Below, piece by piece: positions 1-7,900 of a DNA stretch of 37,486 nucleotides. A program made the translations under genes and the position numbers. The stretch's first letter is position 1; each line of letters opens with the position of its first letter. Location of the stretch: contig SKOZ01000074.1 of NCBI GenBank assembly GCA_007119795.1, positions 1 through 37,486 of the forward strand. The letters run 5' to 3'. The notes beneath the pieces are model-generated. The model was not told where the DNA came from. It searched no databases and was given only the letters and a program-made list of their open reading frames with translations. This DNA comes from Planctomycetales bacterium (GTDB lineage: Bacteria > Planctomycetota > Planctomycetia > Pirellulales > Thermoguttaceae).

Positions 1-1
1 C

Positions 2-238
2 CCCCGGGGGCGCCGCCCGCGGCCCCTGCCGGTCGCCAAGCCGCTCGAGGAGGATCGGCCGGACCCATTGCCCGCGGTCGAAACCACCTCCGTGTCCGAG
101 CGGCTTCGCCCGCAGCGCCCGCCGCCCGCCATGAGCAACATCTTCCGCAGCACGCCCTTGTGGCTCTGGGCCGTGGTCGCCGGGGGCCTGCTGGCCACGG
201 TGCTCCTCGTCGTGATGCTCCTCAGCCGGAACGGATAA
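2..238 (+). CDS. C-terminal part of a proline-rich, tail-anchored membrane protein (5' truncated)
   Basis: The frame is open from the left window edge and stops with TAA at 236-238, leaving 78 codons. The visible part is a hydrophilic segment rich in Pro and Arg (roughly the first 45 residues), then a single hydrophobic helix (WLWAVVAGGLLATVLLVVML) and four residues, SRNG. This is the layout of a protein fixed to the membrane by a C-terminal helix with the bulk in the cytoplasm. An internal ATG at 131 could start a 35-residue peptide containing only the helix, but the open frame upstream argues for one longer gene. The family cannot be recognised from this piece. It reads towards the kinase gene, 196 bp downstream. 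Confidence 0.6.
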   Translation, partial: PRGRRPRPLPVAKPLEEDRPDPLPAVETTSVSERLRPQRPPPAMSNIFRSTPLWLWAVVAGGLLATVLLVVMLLSRNG

Positions 239-317
239 ACCGCCAGACCATGGCAGCCCGCGCCATCGCCGATTCGATCCCCTCCGTTTCCGCCCCCTCG
301 GCAGTCGGTTCGCCGGC

Positions 318-350
318 CTCTTGCCGCCGGTTGCGAACTTGCGGCAAGAG
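318..350 (+). promoter_or_regulatory. Perfect 10-bp inverted repeat upstream of the kinase gene
   Basis: CTCTTGCCGC (318-327) pairs exactly with GCGGCAAGAG (341-350) across a 13-nt loop. It lies between the stop of the upstream partial gene (238) and the kinase start (435). No T-run follows, so an intrinsic terminator is not supported. An operator, or an RNA hairpin in the kinase leader, is possible. Confidence 0.45.
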
Positions 351-368
351 ACCATCGAGAAAACGCGG

Positions 369-403
369 CTCTGCGTTGCCTCCCCCGAGGCGGGGCAACA
401 GAG
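369..403 (+). promoter_or_regulatory. Second imperfect hairpin in the kinase leader
   Basis: CTCTGCGTTGCC (369-380) pairs with GGCAACAGAG (394-403) if the CG in the left arm is bulged. It ends 31 nt before the kinase ATG and 18 nt before its Shine-Dalgarno sequence. Together with the hairpin at 318-350 it makes a structured leader. Function is unknown. Confidence 0.35.
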
Positions 404-434
404 ACTCTTCCGGGAGCGGGCGGGAGGCGCGCCG

Positions 435-2060
435 ATGATGAAGAAGCGGTCGCGCCGGCCCTCCTCGGCCGGCAGCGGACCGAAGGACTTCGCAGCCTTC
501 TCGAAGGAGACCTTGCAGTCGATCCACGGCGACGAGCCGCTGGCCGGCTTCCTCCGCCAGGCCACGCTGCGCTTCCTCGAGTTCTTCGCCTGCAAGGCCG
601 TGGAGCTGAAGGTGAAGCAGGGCGACCACTGCCTCCGCTGCAACGCCCGGCGCCGGCGGGGAGGCGGTTTTGCCGTCGAGACCCGGCAGGAGGCCTGCCC
701 CGATGAAGGCGCGGCGGCGTGTGCCGGCTTGTGCTGGGATCGGACGGAGGAACCCTCGCGGCTCCTCCTCCCCCTCGTGGCCGGGGGGGAGACGATCGGG
801 TTGCTGCAGCTCGACGGCCGGAAAGAGGGCTCCGCCCCGGAAGCGGAGCGGGCTGCGTACCAGGGGCTCGTGGAGAGCCTCTCCCTGGCGCTGGTCAGCC
901 GCCTAGCCCATGCCGCCCTGCGGGAGCGGGTCAAGGAGCTCACGTGCCTCTACCAGCTCGCGCAACTGGCGGAGCGCCCGGGAATCACGGCGGAAGAGCT
1001 CTTCCGAGGCATCGCCGAGCTGTTGCCGCCGGCCTGGCAGTATCCGGAAATCGCGGCGGCCCGGATCGTGCTGGATGGGACGGCCTATGCCTCGGCCGCC
1101 TTCGGGCGGTTCGCCCACCGGCAGTCGGCCGCGATCGTAGTCGGCGGCCGGCAGCGCGGTTCGATTGAAGTGGTCTACCGGGAGCCGCGGCCGGAACTCG
1201 ACGAAGGCCCCTTCCTCGAGGAGGAACGGAGCCTCATCGGCGCCGTGGCCCGGCAGGTGGCCGCGATCGTCGAGCGGCGCCAGGCGGCGGAGGACGAGAT
1301 GCGTTTGCAGGATCAGTTACGGCACGCGGACCGGTTGGCCACGATCGGGCAGCTTGCCGCGGGCGTGGCCCACGAGTTGAACGAGCCGCTGGGCAACATC
1401 CTCGCCTTCGCGCAGTTGGCCGAGAAGAACCCCGGCCTCCCCTCGCAGGCGGCCGACGATCTGGGGAAGATCGTGGCCGCCTCGCTGCACGCGCGGGAGG
1501 TCATCAAGAAACTCATGCTCTTCGCCCGGCAGATGCCGCCCCGGAAGACGCTCGTCGATCTCAACGGCGTCGTCGAGGAGGGGCTCGGCTTCCTCGAGTC
1601 CCGCTGCGTCAAGAACAGCGTGGTCCTCCGGCGCCGTCTCTCGCCGCGGGCTCCCCCCATCACCGCCGATCCGGCCCAGTTGTACCAGGTGTTGGTCAAC
1701 CTGGCGGTGAACGCCGTTCAAGCCATGCCCGAGGGCGGCACCTTGAAAGTCGCCACCGCGGCGGCGGGAGGCTCCGCCGTGCTCACGGTCGAGGATACGG
1801 GCGTCGGCATGACGCAGGAGGTGCTCTCGAGGATCTTCACGCCCTTCTTCACGACCAAGGACGTCCACGAGGGGACGGGGCTGGGCCTGCCCGTCGTACA
1901 CGGCATCGTCACCTCCCACGGCGGAACGATCACCGTGAGCAGCCGCCCGGGACGCGGCACGCGATTCGAGATTCGCCTTCCCCTTGCGAGCTCCGGAGAT
2001 GCCCCCGCCGACGAAGACAGCGAAGCGGGAAGGGGGCCGCTGCGGAGATGCCGCCCATGA
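435..2060 (+). CDS. Soluble NtrB-like sensor histidine kinase with cysteine-rich GAF-type sensor region
   Basis: 541 aa. The ATG at 435 is preceded by GGGAGG at 422-427, so an in-frame ATG at 321 is rejected as the start. Residues ~30-190 look GAF-like and contain five cysteines spaced C-x2-C-x18-C-x7-C-x3-C (C66, C69, C88, C96, C100). A second GAF-like region spans ~195-295. The HisKA box is GVAHELNEPLGNIL, with phospho-acceptor His about residue 313. The ATPase domain follows with the N box (LVNLAVNAVQAMPEGG), G1 (DTGVGM), F box (FTPFFTTK) and G2 (GTGLGLPVVHG). No membrane helix or signal peptide is visible, so it should sense a cytoplasmic cue. The stop overlaps the start of the sigma-54 activator, making a coupled pair. 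Given the cysteines and the redox operon next door, a thiol or Fe-S redox signal is my inference. Family assignment is firm; the ligand is unknown. Confidence 0.93.
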   Translation: MMKKRSRRPSSAGSGPKDFAAFSKETLQSIHGDEPLAGFLRQATLRFLEFFACKAVELKVKQGDHCLRCNARRRRGGGFAVETRQEACPDEGAAACAGLCWDRTEEPSRLLLPLVAGGETIGLLQLDGRKEGSAPEAERAAYQGLVESLSLALVSRLAHAALRERVKELTCLYQLAQLAERPGITAEELFRGIAELLPPAWQYPEIAAARIVLDGTAYASAAFGRFAHRQSAAIVVGGRQRGSIEVVYREPRPELDEGPFLEEERSLIGAVARQVAAIVERRQAAEDEMRLQDQLRHADRLATIGQLAAGVAHELNEPLGNILAFAQLAEKNPGLPSQAADDLGKIVAASLHAREVIKKLMLFARQMPPRKTLVDLNGVVEEGLGFLESRCVKNSVVLRRRLSPRAPPITADPAQLYQVLVNLAVNAVQAMPEGGTLKVATAAAGGSAVLTVEDTGVGMTQEVLSRIFTPFFTTKDVHEGTGLGLPVVHGIVTSHGGTITVSSRPGRGTRFEIRLPLASSGDAPADEDSEAGRGPLRRCRP

Positions 2061-3415
2061 CGCCCGCAAGCAAGCGCGAGACGCTCCTGGTGGTCGACGA
2101 CGTGCCTTCCACCGTGGAGGCCATCCAGCGGAACCTCGCCGCGGAGGGCTACACGGTCCTCACGGCGGCGGACGTGCCCGGCGCCGTGCGCATCCTGGAG
2201 AGCGCGGCCGTGGACCTGGTGATCACGGACCTGAAGATGCCCAGGGCCAGCGGCCTCGACCTGGTGCGGCACGTCCGCGAGAACCACAAGGACACGGAGG
2301 TGATCATGATTACGGGCTACCCGTCGGTGCCGGGTGCGGTGGCCGCGGTCAAGATCGGCGCGGAGGAGTACCTGGCCAAGCCCTTCACCGACGAGGAGCT
2401 TTACGGCGCGGTGGAACGGGCTCTGGGGAAGCTGCGGGCGCGCCGCCTCGGCAATACCGCTTCGCCGCCGTCTTCGCCGGCGCCCTGCGGCCTGATCGGC
2501 GATTCACCGCCGATGCACAGGCTCCGCCGCACCATCGCCAAGGCGGCGGCAGCCTCGGCGACGGTGCTGATCTCGGGGGAGAGCGGGACGGGGAAGGAGC
2601 TCGTCGCCCGGGCCATCCACTACAGCAGCGGCCGATCGACCGCCTCCTTCCTCCCGGTCAACTGCGGCGGCATCCCCGAGGGGCTCCTGGAGAGCGAGCT
2701 CTTCGGCTACGTGAAGGGGGCCTTCACCGGGGCCACGGAGTCCCGCGCCGGCTTCTTCCAGACCGCCGACGGCGGTACGATCTTCCTCGACGAGATCAGC
2801 GAGACCAGCCTCACCATGCAGGTGAAGCTGCTCCGCGTCCTGCAGGACAAGCAGGTCCACATGGTCGGTTCCAACCGTCCGCGGAAGGTGGACGTGCGCA
2901 TCCTGGCGTCGACGAACAAGAACCTGCACGCCCTCATCCGCGCCGGGCATTTCCGGGAGGATCTCTTCTACCGGCTGAACGTCATCTCCATCGCGCTGCC
3001 GCCGCTCCGCGAGCGCGGCGACGACGTCCTCCTTCTCATCCGGCATTTCGCCGGCCGCTTCGCCAAGGAAGCGGGCCGCACGACCCCCCGCTTCACCGAC
3101 GAGGCCCTGCGCGTCCTCAAGGACGGTTACCACTGGCCGGGAAACGTCCGCGAGCTGGAGAACCTCGTGCACAGCCTCGTCGTCATGGCCGAGAGCGAAG
3201 TGATCGATGTCGCCGATCTGCCGGCCCTGATGCGCTTCTCGGCGCCGCGCGGCGGCGACGTCACCCGCACGCTGGCCGAGGTGGAAGCCGACCACCTGCG
3301 CAGCGTGCTGGAGAGCGTGGGCGGCAACAAGACGAAGGCCGCCCGCATCCTGGGGATCGATCGCAAGACCCTCCGCGAGAAGCTGAAGGGCCTCGAGCCG
3401 CCCGCCGCCTCCTAG
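2057..3415 (+). CDS. NtrC-family sigma-54-dependent response regulator
   Basis: 452 aa from the ATG at 2057, which overlaps the kinase stop as ATGA and has GGAG at 2044-2047. An in-frame ATG at 2048 has a worse ribosome site. Order of domains: receiver (VVDD; phospho-acceptor Asp in VITDLKMP, about residue 58; conserved Lys in LAKPF), then an AAA+ sigma-54 activation domain with Walker A GESGTGKE, the sigma-54 contact loop GAFTGA, Walker B-like GGTIFLDEIS and arginine-finger region, then a Fis-type helix-turn-helix at the C terminus (GGNKTKAARILGIDRKTLRE). All elements needed to activate sigma-54 holoenzyme are present. A sigma-54-type promoter lies 205 bp downstream in front of the redox operon, so that operon is the obvious target. 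The flagellar operon in this window, also behind a sigma-54 promoter, is a second possible target. Confidence 0.95.
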   Translation: MTPASKRETLLVVDDVPSTVEAIQRNLAAEGYTVLTAADVPGAVRILESAAVDLVITDLKMPRASGLDLVRHVRENHKDTEVIMITGYPSVPGAVAAVKIGAEEYLAKPFTDEELYGAVERALGKLRARRLGNTASPPSSPAPCGLIGDSPPMHRLRRTIAKAAAASATVLISGESGTGKELVARAIHYSSGRSTASFLPVNCGGIPEGLLESELFGYVKGAFTGATESRAGFFQTADGGTIFLDEISETSLTMQVKLLRVLQDKQVHMVGSNRPRKVDVRILASTNKNLHALIRAGHFREDLFYRLNVISIALPPLRERGDDVLLLIRHFAGRFAKEAGRTTPRFTDEALRVLKDGYHWPGNVRELENLVHSLVVMAESEVIDVADLPALMRFSAPRGGDVTRTLAEVEADHLRSVLESVGGNKTKAARILGIDRKTLREKLKGLEPPAAS

Positions 3416-3424
3416 GCCCTACCG

Positions 3425-3460
3425 ACCGGGCAGTTTCTCCCCACCGGGGCATTTCTCCCC
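3425..3460 (+). repeat. Two tandem 18-bp direct repeats, candidate upstream activator sites
   Basis: ACCGGGCAGTTTCTCCCC (3425-3442) is followed immediately by ACCGGGGCATTTCTCCCC (3443-3460), 15 of 18 bases identical. Each has a GGG/CCC dyad around a T-rich centre. They lie about 160-195 bp upstream of the -24/-12 promoter, where NtrC-type activators normally bind. The assignment is inferred from position and repetition. Confidence 0.45.
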
Positions 3461-3619
3461 GCCCCGGGGCCGCCATGCGGCTTGGTAGCCGCCCCCCCTT
3501 TCCGAGAGCAGGCCGGCGGGGCTGGCACGGTTTCGAAGGCCATGCCGCCCCCGGATGGCGCCTCGAACGGTGCTGTTTGCGCGCGCAACAATCCACCAGG
3601 TCGAGCTGTCAAAATTATT

Positions 3620-3635
3620 GGGCACGGAAATTGCA
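3620..3635 (+). promoter_or_regulatory. Sigma-54 (-24/-12) promoter of the redox operon
   Basis: GGGCACGGAAATTGCA differs from the consensus TGGCACG-N4-TTGCA only at the first base. The invariant GG (3621-3622) and GC (3633-3634) are separated by exactly 10 nt. Transcription would begin near 3645, about 30 nt before the first gene (ATG 3676). It sits directly behind the gene for a GAFTGA-containing activator. Confidence 0.75.
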
Positions 3636-3675
3636 GGGAGGGGATGCGGCGAGGGGGCCCGCAGGAGGAGAGATC

Positions 3676-3969
3676 ATGCCCAAAGACCGCGGCGACCTGT
3701 GCTCGACGTGCCTTCACGCGCCTTCCTGCGTGAACCGGAGCCGACCGGCCGGGCGCGTCTTCGAGTGCGAGGAGTTTTTCGTGCCGGGCGGCGCGCAGCC
3801 CGCGAACCGGCAGCGGACCCCGAATCCGGGAGGGGCCTCGCCGCGCAACGGCGTCGCCCGGCGCCAAGGCGCGAAGTCGGAAGGGTTGTGCTTCGATTGC
3901 GGCAATCACCCGCATTGCGGGATGAAGAGCGTCGAGGGGGGAGTCTGGCATTGCGAGGAATACTGTTAG
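3676..3969 (+). CDS. Small protein with two duplicated four-cysteine motifs
   Basis: 97 aa, with AGGAGGAG at 3663-3670 ahead of the ATG. It is built from two copies of one motif: C-x2-C-x5-C-x12-C-E-E-F near residues 9-33 and C-x2-C-x5-C-x11-C-E-E-Y near the C terminus, joined by a Pro/Arg/Gly-rich linker. A final Cys ends the chain. Each copy could bind one zinc or iron ion, or an Fe-S cluster; the sequence does not say which. It is the first gene after the sigma-54 promoter, and its stop is one base before the ATG of the NuoE-like gene, so it should be made with the complex. It may be a small electron carrier, an assembly factor or a regulatory subunit. I do not recognise a named family. 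Confidence 0.8.
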   Translation: MPKDRGDLCSTCLHAPSCVNRSRPAGRVFECEEFFVPGGAQPANRQRTPNPGGASPRNGVARRQGAKSEGLCFDCGNHPHCGMKSVEGGVWHCEEYC

Positions 3970-3970
3970 C

Positions 3971-4873
3971 ATGGCGGAACTGCATATTCTGGCATCGGGC
4001 GACGCCGGCCGGTTTTCGGCCGAGCCCGGCGGGAACGGCGCCGACGAGAGAGACCTTGCGGCGATCCTCCGCAGGCACGCCGCCGACCGCGGCGGATTGA
4101 TCGCCGTACTGGCCGATATTCAGGAGCGCTGGGGCTACCTGCCGGAAGCGGCCCTCCGCGCCGTGGCCCGATCCACGGGCCGGTCGCTGGTCGACGTTTA
4201 CGGGATCGCCACTTTCTACCGCGCCTTCAGCCTGCGGCCGCGCGGCAAGCACCTCGTCTGTATCTGCCTGGGCACCGCCTGCCACGTCCGCGGGGGCCCC
4301 GGCGTGGTCGAGGAGATCGAGCGCCAACTGGGGATTCAAGCCGGCCAGACGACCGCCGACGGGGAGTTCACCATGGAGACTGTCAACTGCCTGGGGGCCT
4401 GCGCCCTCGGGCCGGTGGTGGTCGTCGACGGGGAGTACTTCTCCAAGGTGAAGAAGTCGCAGATCCGGAGGCTCCTCGACGATACGCGGGCGGGCCTGGC
4501 GGGCTCAGCCGGACACGCCGCCCCTCTGGTACCTCTCCAGGTCTCCTGCCCCCGCTGCAACCACAGCCTCATGGATTCGGGCTACCTGATCGACGACCGA
4601 TCGACGATCAGGGTGACCGTGTGCGCCGACGCGCAGTACGGCCGGCTGTGGCTCTCCTCGTGGTTCGGCAGCGACCACTTCCATGCCGAGCCAGAGCTCC
4701 CTACCGGACGCGCGGCGAGTTTTCTGTGCCCGCACTGCCATGAGGAGCTGACCGGCGGCGACGGATGTCCCGAGTGCCACGCGCCCATGGCGGCCCTGCT
4801 GGTCCGTGGCGGGGGCGCCGTGCGCCTCTGCACGCGCCGCGGCTGCCCCAGCCGCCGGCTCGACCTCCCGTGA
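3971..4873 (+). CDS. NuoE/HoxE/HndA-like thioredoxin-fold [2Fe-2S] subunit with C-terminal zinc ribbons
   Basis: 300 aa. Residues ~20-175 are the NuoE-type module. The helical part (LIAVLADIQERWGYLPEAAL, VDVYGIATFYRAFSL) is followed by the [2Fe-2S] ligands C-x4-C in CLGTAC and C-x3-C in CLGAC. This module passes electrons beside a NuoF-type flavoprotein. NuoE proteins are usually about 160-180 aa; here ~120 residues follow that contain CPRC, CPHC, CPEC and a last C-x4-C pair (CTRRGC), which look like zinc-ribbon knuckles. That extension is unusual and may bind metal or dock partners. It lies between the small Cys protein (1 bp gap) and the NuoF::GltD gene (34 bp gap). Confidence 0.9.
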   Translation: MAELHILASGDAGRFSAEPGGNGADERDLAAILRRHAADRGGLIAVLADIQERWGYLPEAALRAVARSTGRSLVDVYGIATFYRAFSLRPRGKHLVCICLGTACHVRGGPGVVEEIERQLGIQAGQTTADGEFTMETVNCLGACALGPVVVVDGEYFSKVKKSQIRRLLDDTRAGLAGSAGHAAPLVPLQVSCPRCNHSLMDSGYLIDDRSTIRVTVCADAQYGRLWLSSWFGSDHFHAEPELPTGRAASFLCPHCHEELTGGDGCPECHAPMAALLVRGGGAVRLCTRRGCPSRRLDLP

Positions 4874-4907
4874 GCCACTGCGAATGCCTGAGCCCAAAGG
4901 AACCTCC

Positions 4908-7900
4908 ATGCCCCGGCTTGCTTCGACCGGCCAATTGAGACGGCTGCGCCAGATGCTTCTGGACGACCGGGATCGTCGCGAGCTGCACCTGACGATCTGT
5001 GCCGAGACGGCCTGCCGCGCCAGCGGCTCGGCGACGACCCTCCAGGCCGTCCAGGGATACCTCCTCCAGCACGACCTGGTCGATCGCATCGCCCTGCACG
5101 CCACCGGCTGCCACGGCTTCTGCGAGATGGGGCCCACCGTGCTCGTCGAGCCGCAGCAGGCCTTTTATGTCCAAGTCCGCATCGAACACGTGCCGGAGAT
5201 CATCGAGGCGGCCCTTGAGGGAACGTTCGTCGAGCACCTCCTCTACCGGGACCCCCACAGCGGGCGGAACTGCTACCACCGCGGCGAGATCCCCTTCTTC
5301 AAACACCAGCAGCGGACGATCCTGGGCATGAGCCAGCGGATCGACCCGGCGCGCATCCAGGACTATGTGCTCCACGGGGGCTATGCCGCCCTGGAGAAGG
5401 CACTCGATCGCGGCGAGCCCGGCTGGGTGATCGACGAGGTGCTGCGCTCCGGCCTGCGGGGCCGGGGCGGCGGCGGCTTCCCCACGGGGCGGAAATGGGA
5501 GATGCTCGCCCGCCAGAGAGGCGACCGCGGCAAGTTCCTCGTCTGCAACGCCGACGAGGGCGACCCCGGCGCCTACATGGACCGCAGCCTCCTCGAAGGC
5601 AACCCCCATAGCATCGTGGAAGGGATGCTCCTGGGCGCCTACGCCACCGGGGCCACCGAGGGGATCGTCTACGTGCGGAGCGAGTATCCCCTGGCCAGCC
5701 AGCACCTGCAGGTGGCCCTGCACCAAGCCCGCGAGTTCGGCCTCTTGGGGCGGAACATCCTGGGGACCGACTTCCACTTCGACATCCAGATGATGCGCGG
5801 GGCCGGCGCCTTCGTGTGCGGCGAAGAGACGGCCTTGATCCACTCCGTGGAAGGGAAGATGGGCGAGCCCCGGCAGCGCCCCCCCTTCCCCATCGAGAAG
5901 GGAATCGAAGGGAAGCCCACCGCGATCAACAACGTGGAGACCTGGGCCAACATCCCGGTGATCATCAGCCAGGGCGCCGAGCAGTTTGCCGCCATCGGTA
6001 CGGAAGGGAACTCCGGGACGAAGATCTTCAGCCTGGTGGGCAAGATCAAGAACACGGGGCTGGTCGAGGTGCCCATGGGGATGACCATCGGGCAGGTCGT
6101 CCACGACATCGGCGGCGGGCCGGCAGGCAAGGCCAAGATCAAGGCGGTGCAGACGGGCGGTCCCTCGGGCGGCTGCATCCCCGCGGAGCGGTTCGATCTG
6201 CCCATCGACTACGACACGCTGGCCCGGGCCGGCTCGATCATGGGCTCCGGCGGCATGATCGTCATGGACGAGAACACCTGCATGGTGGACGTCGCCAAGT
6301 ACTTCATGAACTTCCTCCGCGACGAGTCCTGCGGCAAGTGCTTCACCTGCCGCAAGGGGACGCAGCGGATGTACGAAATCCTCGACGAAATCACGCGCGG
6401 CCGGGGAACTCCCGAGCACGTGAGCCTGCTCGAGGAGCTGGCTCTGGCAGTGAAGGACACGACGATGTGCGGGCTGGGGCAGACGGCCGCCAACCCCGTG
6501 CTGAGCACGCTCCGCCACTTCCGCCAGGAATACGAGCGGCACGTCCTGGACAAGCGCTGCGACGCCTTCGTCTGCACCGACCTGGTGGGGGCCCCCTGCC
6601 AGTCGGCCTGCCCCTTGGAGACCGAGGCCTGGCGCTACGTGGCCCTGGTGGAGAAAGGGCGCTACGAGGAGGCCTACCAGGTCATCCGCGAGGCCAACCC
6701 GCTCCCCTCGATCTGCGCCCGGGTCTGCGACCGCCAGTGCGAGCGGCACTGCCAGCTCGGCGCCATGGGGGCCGATCCCGTGGCGGTTCGCGCCCTGAAA
6801 CGCTTCATCACGGAACGGGTGGATCCCTCGTGCTATCGGCCGCCTGCGCGGGGTACCGCTGGAGTCAGCCGGCCCGCGGTGGCCGTCGTGGGGGCGGGGC
6901 CGGCGGGGCTGGCGGCTGCCCACGAGCTGGCGCAGCGCGGCTACCGGGTCACCCTGTTCGAGGCGGAAGGGGAGCCGGGGGGCATGCTCCTCAGTTGCAT
7001 CCCCGCCTACCGGCTCCCCCGCGAGGTGCTCCGCAAGGAAATCCAGTCGCTGCTCCGGGAGAACGTCTCCGTGCGCTGTGGGACCGTGCTGGGCCGCGAC
7101 ATCACCCTGGAAAGCCTCTTCGCCGAGGGTTTCCGCGCGGTATTCCTGGGCATCGGTGCCAGCAAGAGCTGGCGGCTCGACCTGGCCGGCGAAGAGCTGG
7201 CGGGCGTCTGCTCGTCGATGGAGTTCCTCAAGGCCTTCAACCTCCGCGGTGAGGAGTGGGCAGGGGGGAACGTGGGGATCGTCGGCGGCGGCAATTCGGC
7301 CGTCGACGCCGCCCGCGTCGCCATGCGCCAGCCCCACGTGCAGAGCGTCCGCCTGCTCTACCGCCGCACCGAGCGCGACATGCCCGCGTTCGCCGAGGAA
7401 ATCGAAGCCGCCCTGGAAGAGGGCATCGAGCTGGAGACGCTCGTCTCGCCGGTGAAGATCCGCTACATCGAGGCGGCCATCCGCGAGGGGGTCAAGGTGG
7501 AGACCATGGTCTCGCCGGTGCGGATCCACGCCCGGGACGGCCGCCTGGTGGGCATCGAGTGCGTCCGCAACCGGCTGGGTGCCATGGACGCCAGCGGCCG
7601 GCGCCGCCCGGTCCCCATCCCCGGGAGCGAGTTCACCCTTTCCCTGAACACCCTCATCGTCGCCATCGGCGAGCGCCCCGACAGCGAACCGCTGGCGGCC
7701 ATGGGCCTGGAAGTGGCCAGGGACGGGCGCCTGATGGTCGATCGGGAGACGCTGGCCGCCAGCCGCGAGGGCGTCTTCGCCGGCGGCGACCTGGTGACCG
7801 GCCCGAGCACGGTGGTGGATGCCATTGCCGCCGGGCGCCGGGCGGCGCACGCGATCGATCGTTATCTCCAAGGCCTCCCTCTCCGCCAGCCGCCGGAGAT

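Noticed and set aside
321..434. An upstream start for the histidine kinase
   Set aside because: The extra 38 residues run through the perfect inverted repeat and have no ribosome site, while ATG 435 has GGGAGG at good distance.
3518..3533. TGGCACG at about 3518 as an alternative sigma-54 promoter
   Set aside because: The -24 part is good, but the spacing leads to CGAAG rather than TTGC, so the -12 element is missing. The site at 3620 is far better.
4701..7871. A 1056-codon open frame on the minus strand opposite the NuoF::GltD gene
   Set aside because: It is antisense to a gene with clear motifs along its whole length. Its translation is His/Asp/Gly/Leu-rich without any recognisable domain, the usual mirror frame of GC-rich coding DNA.
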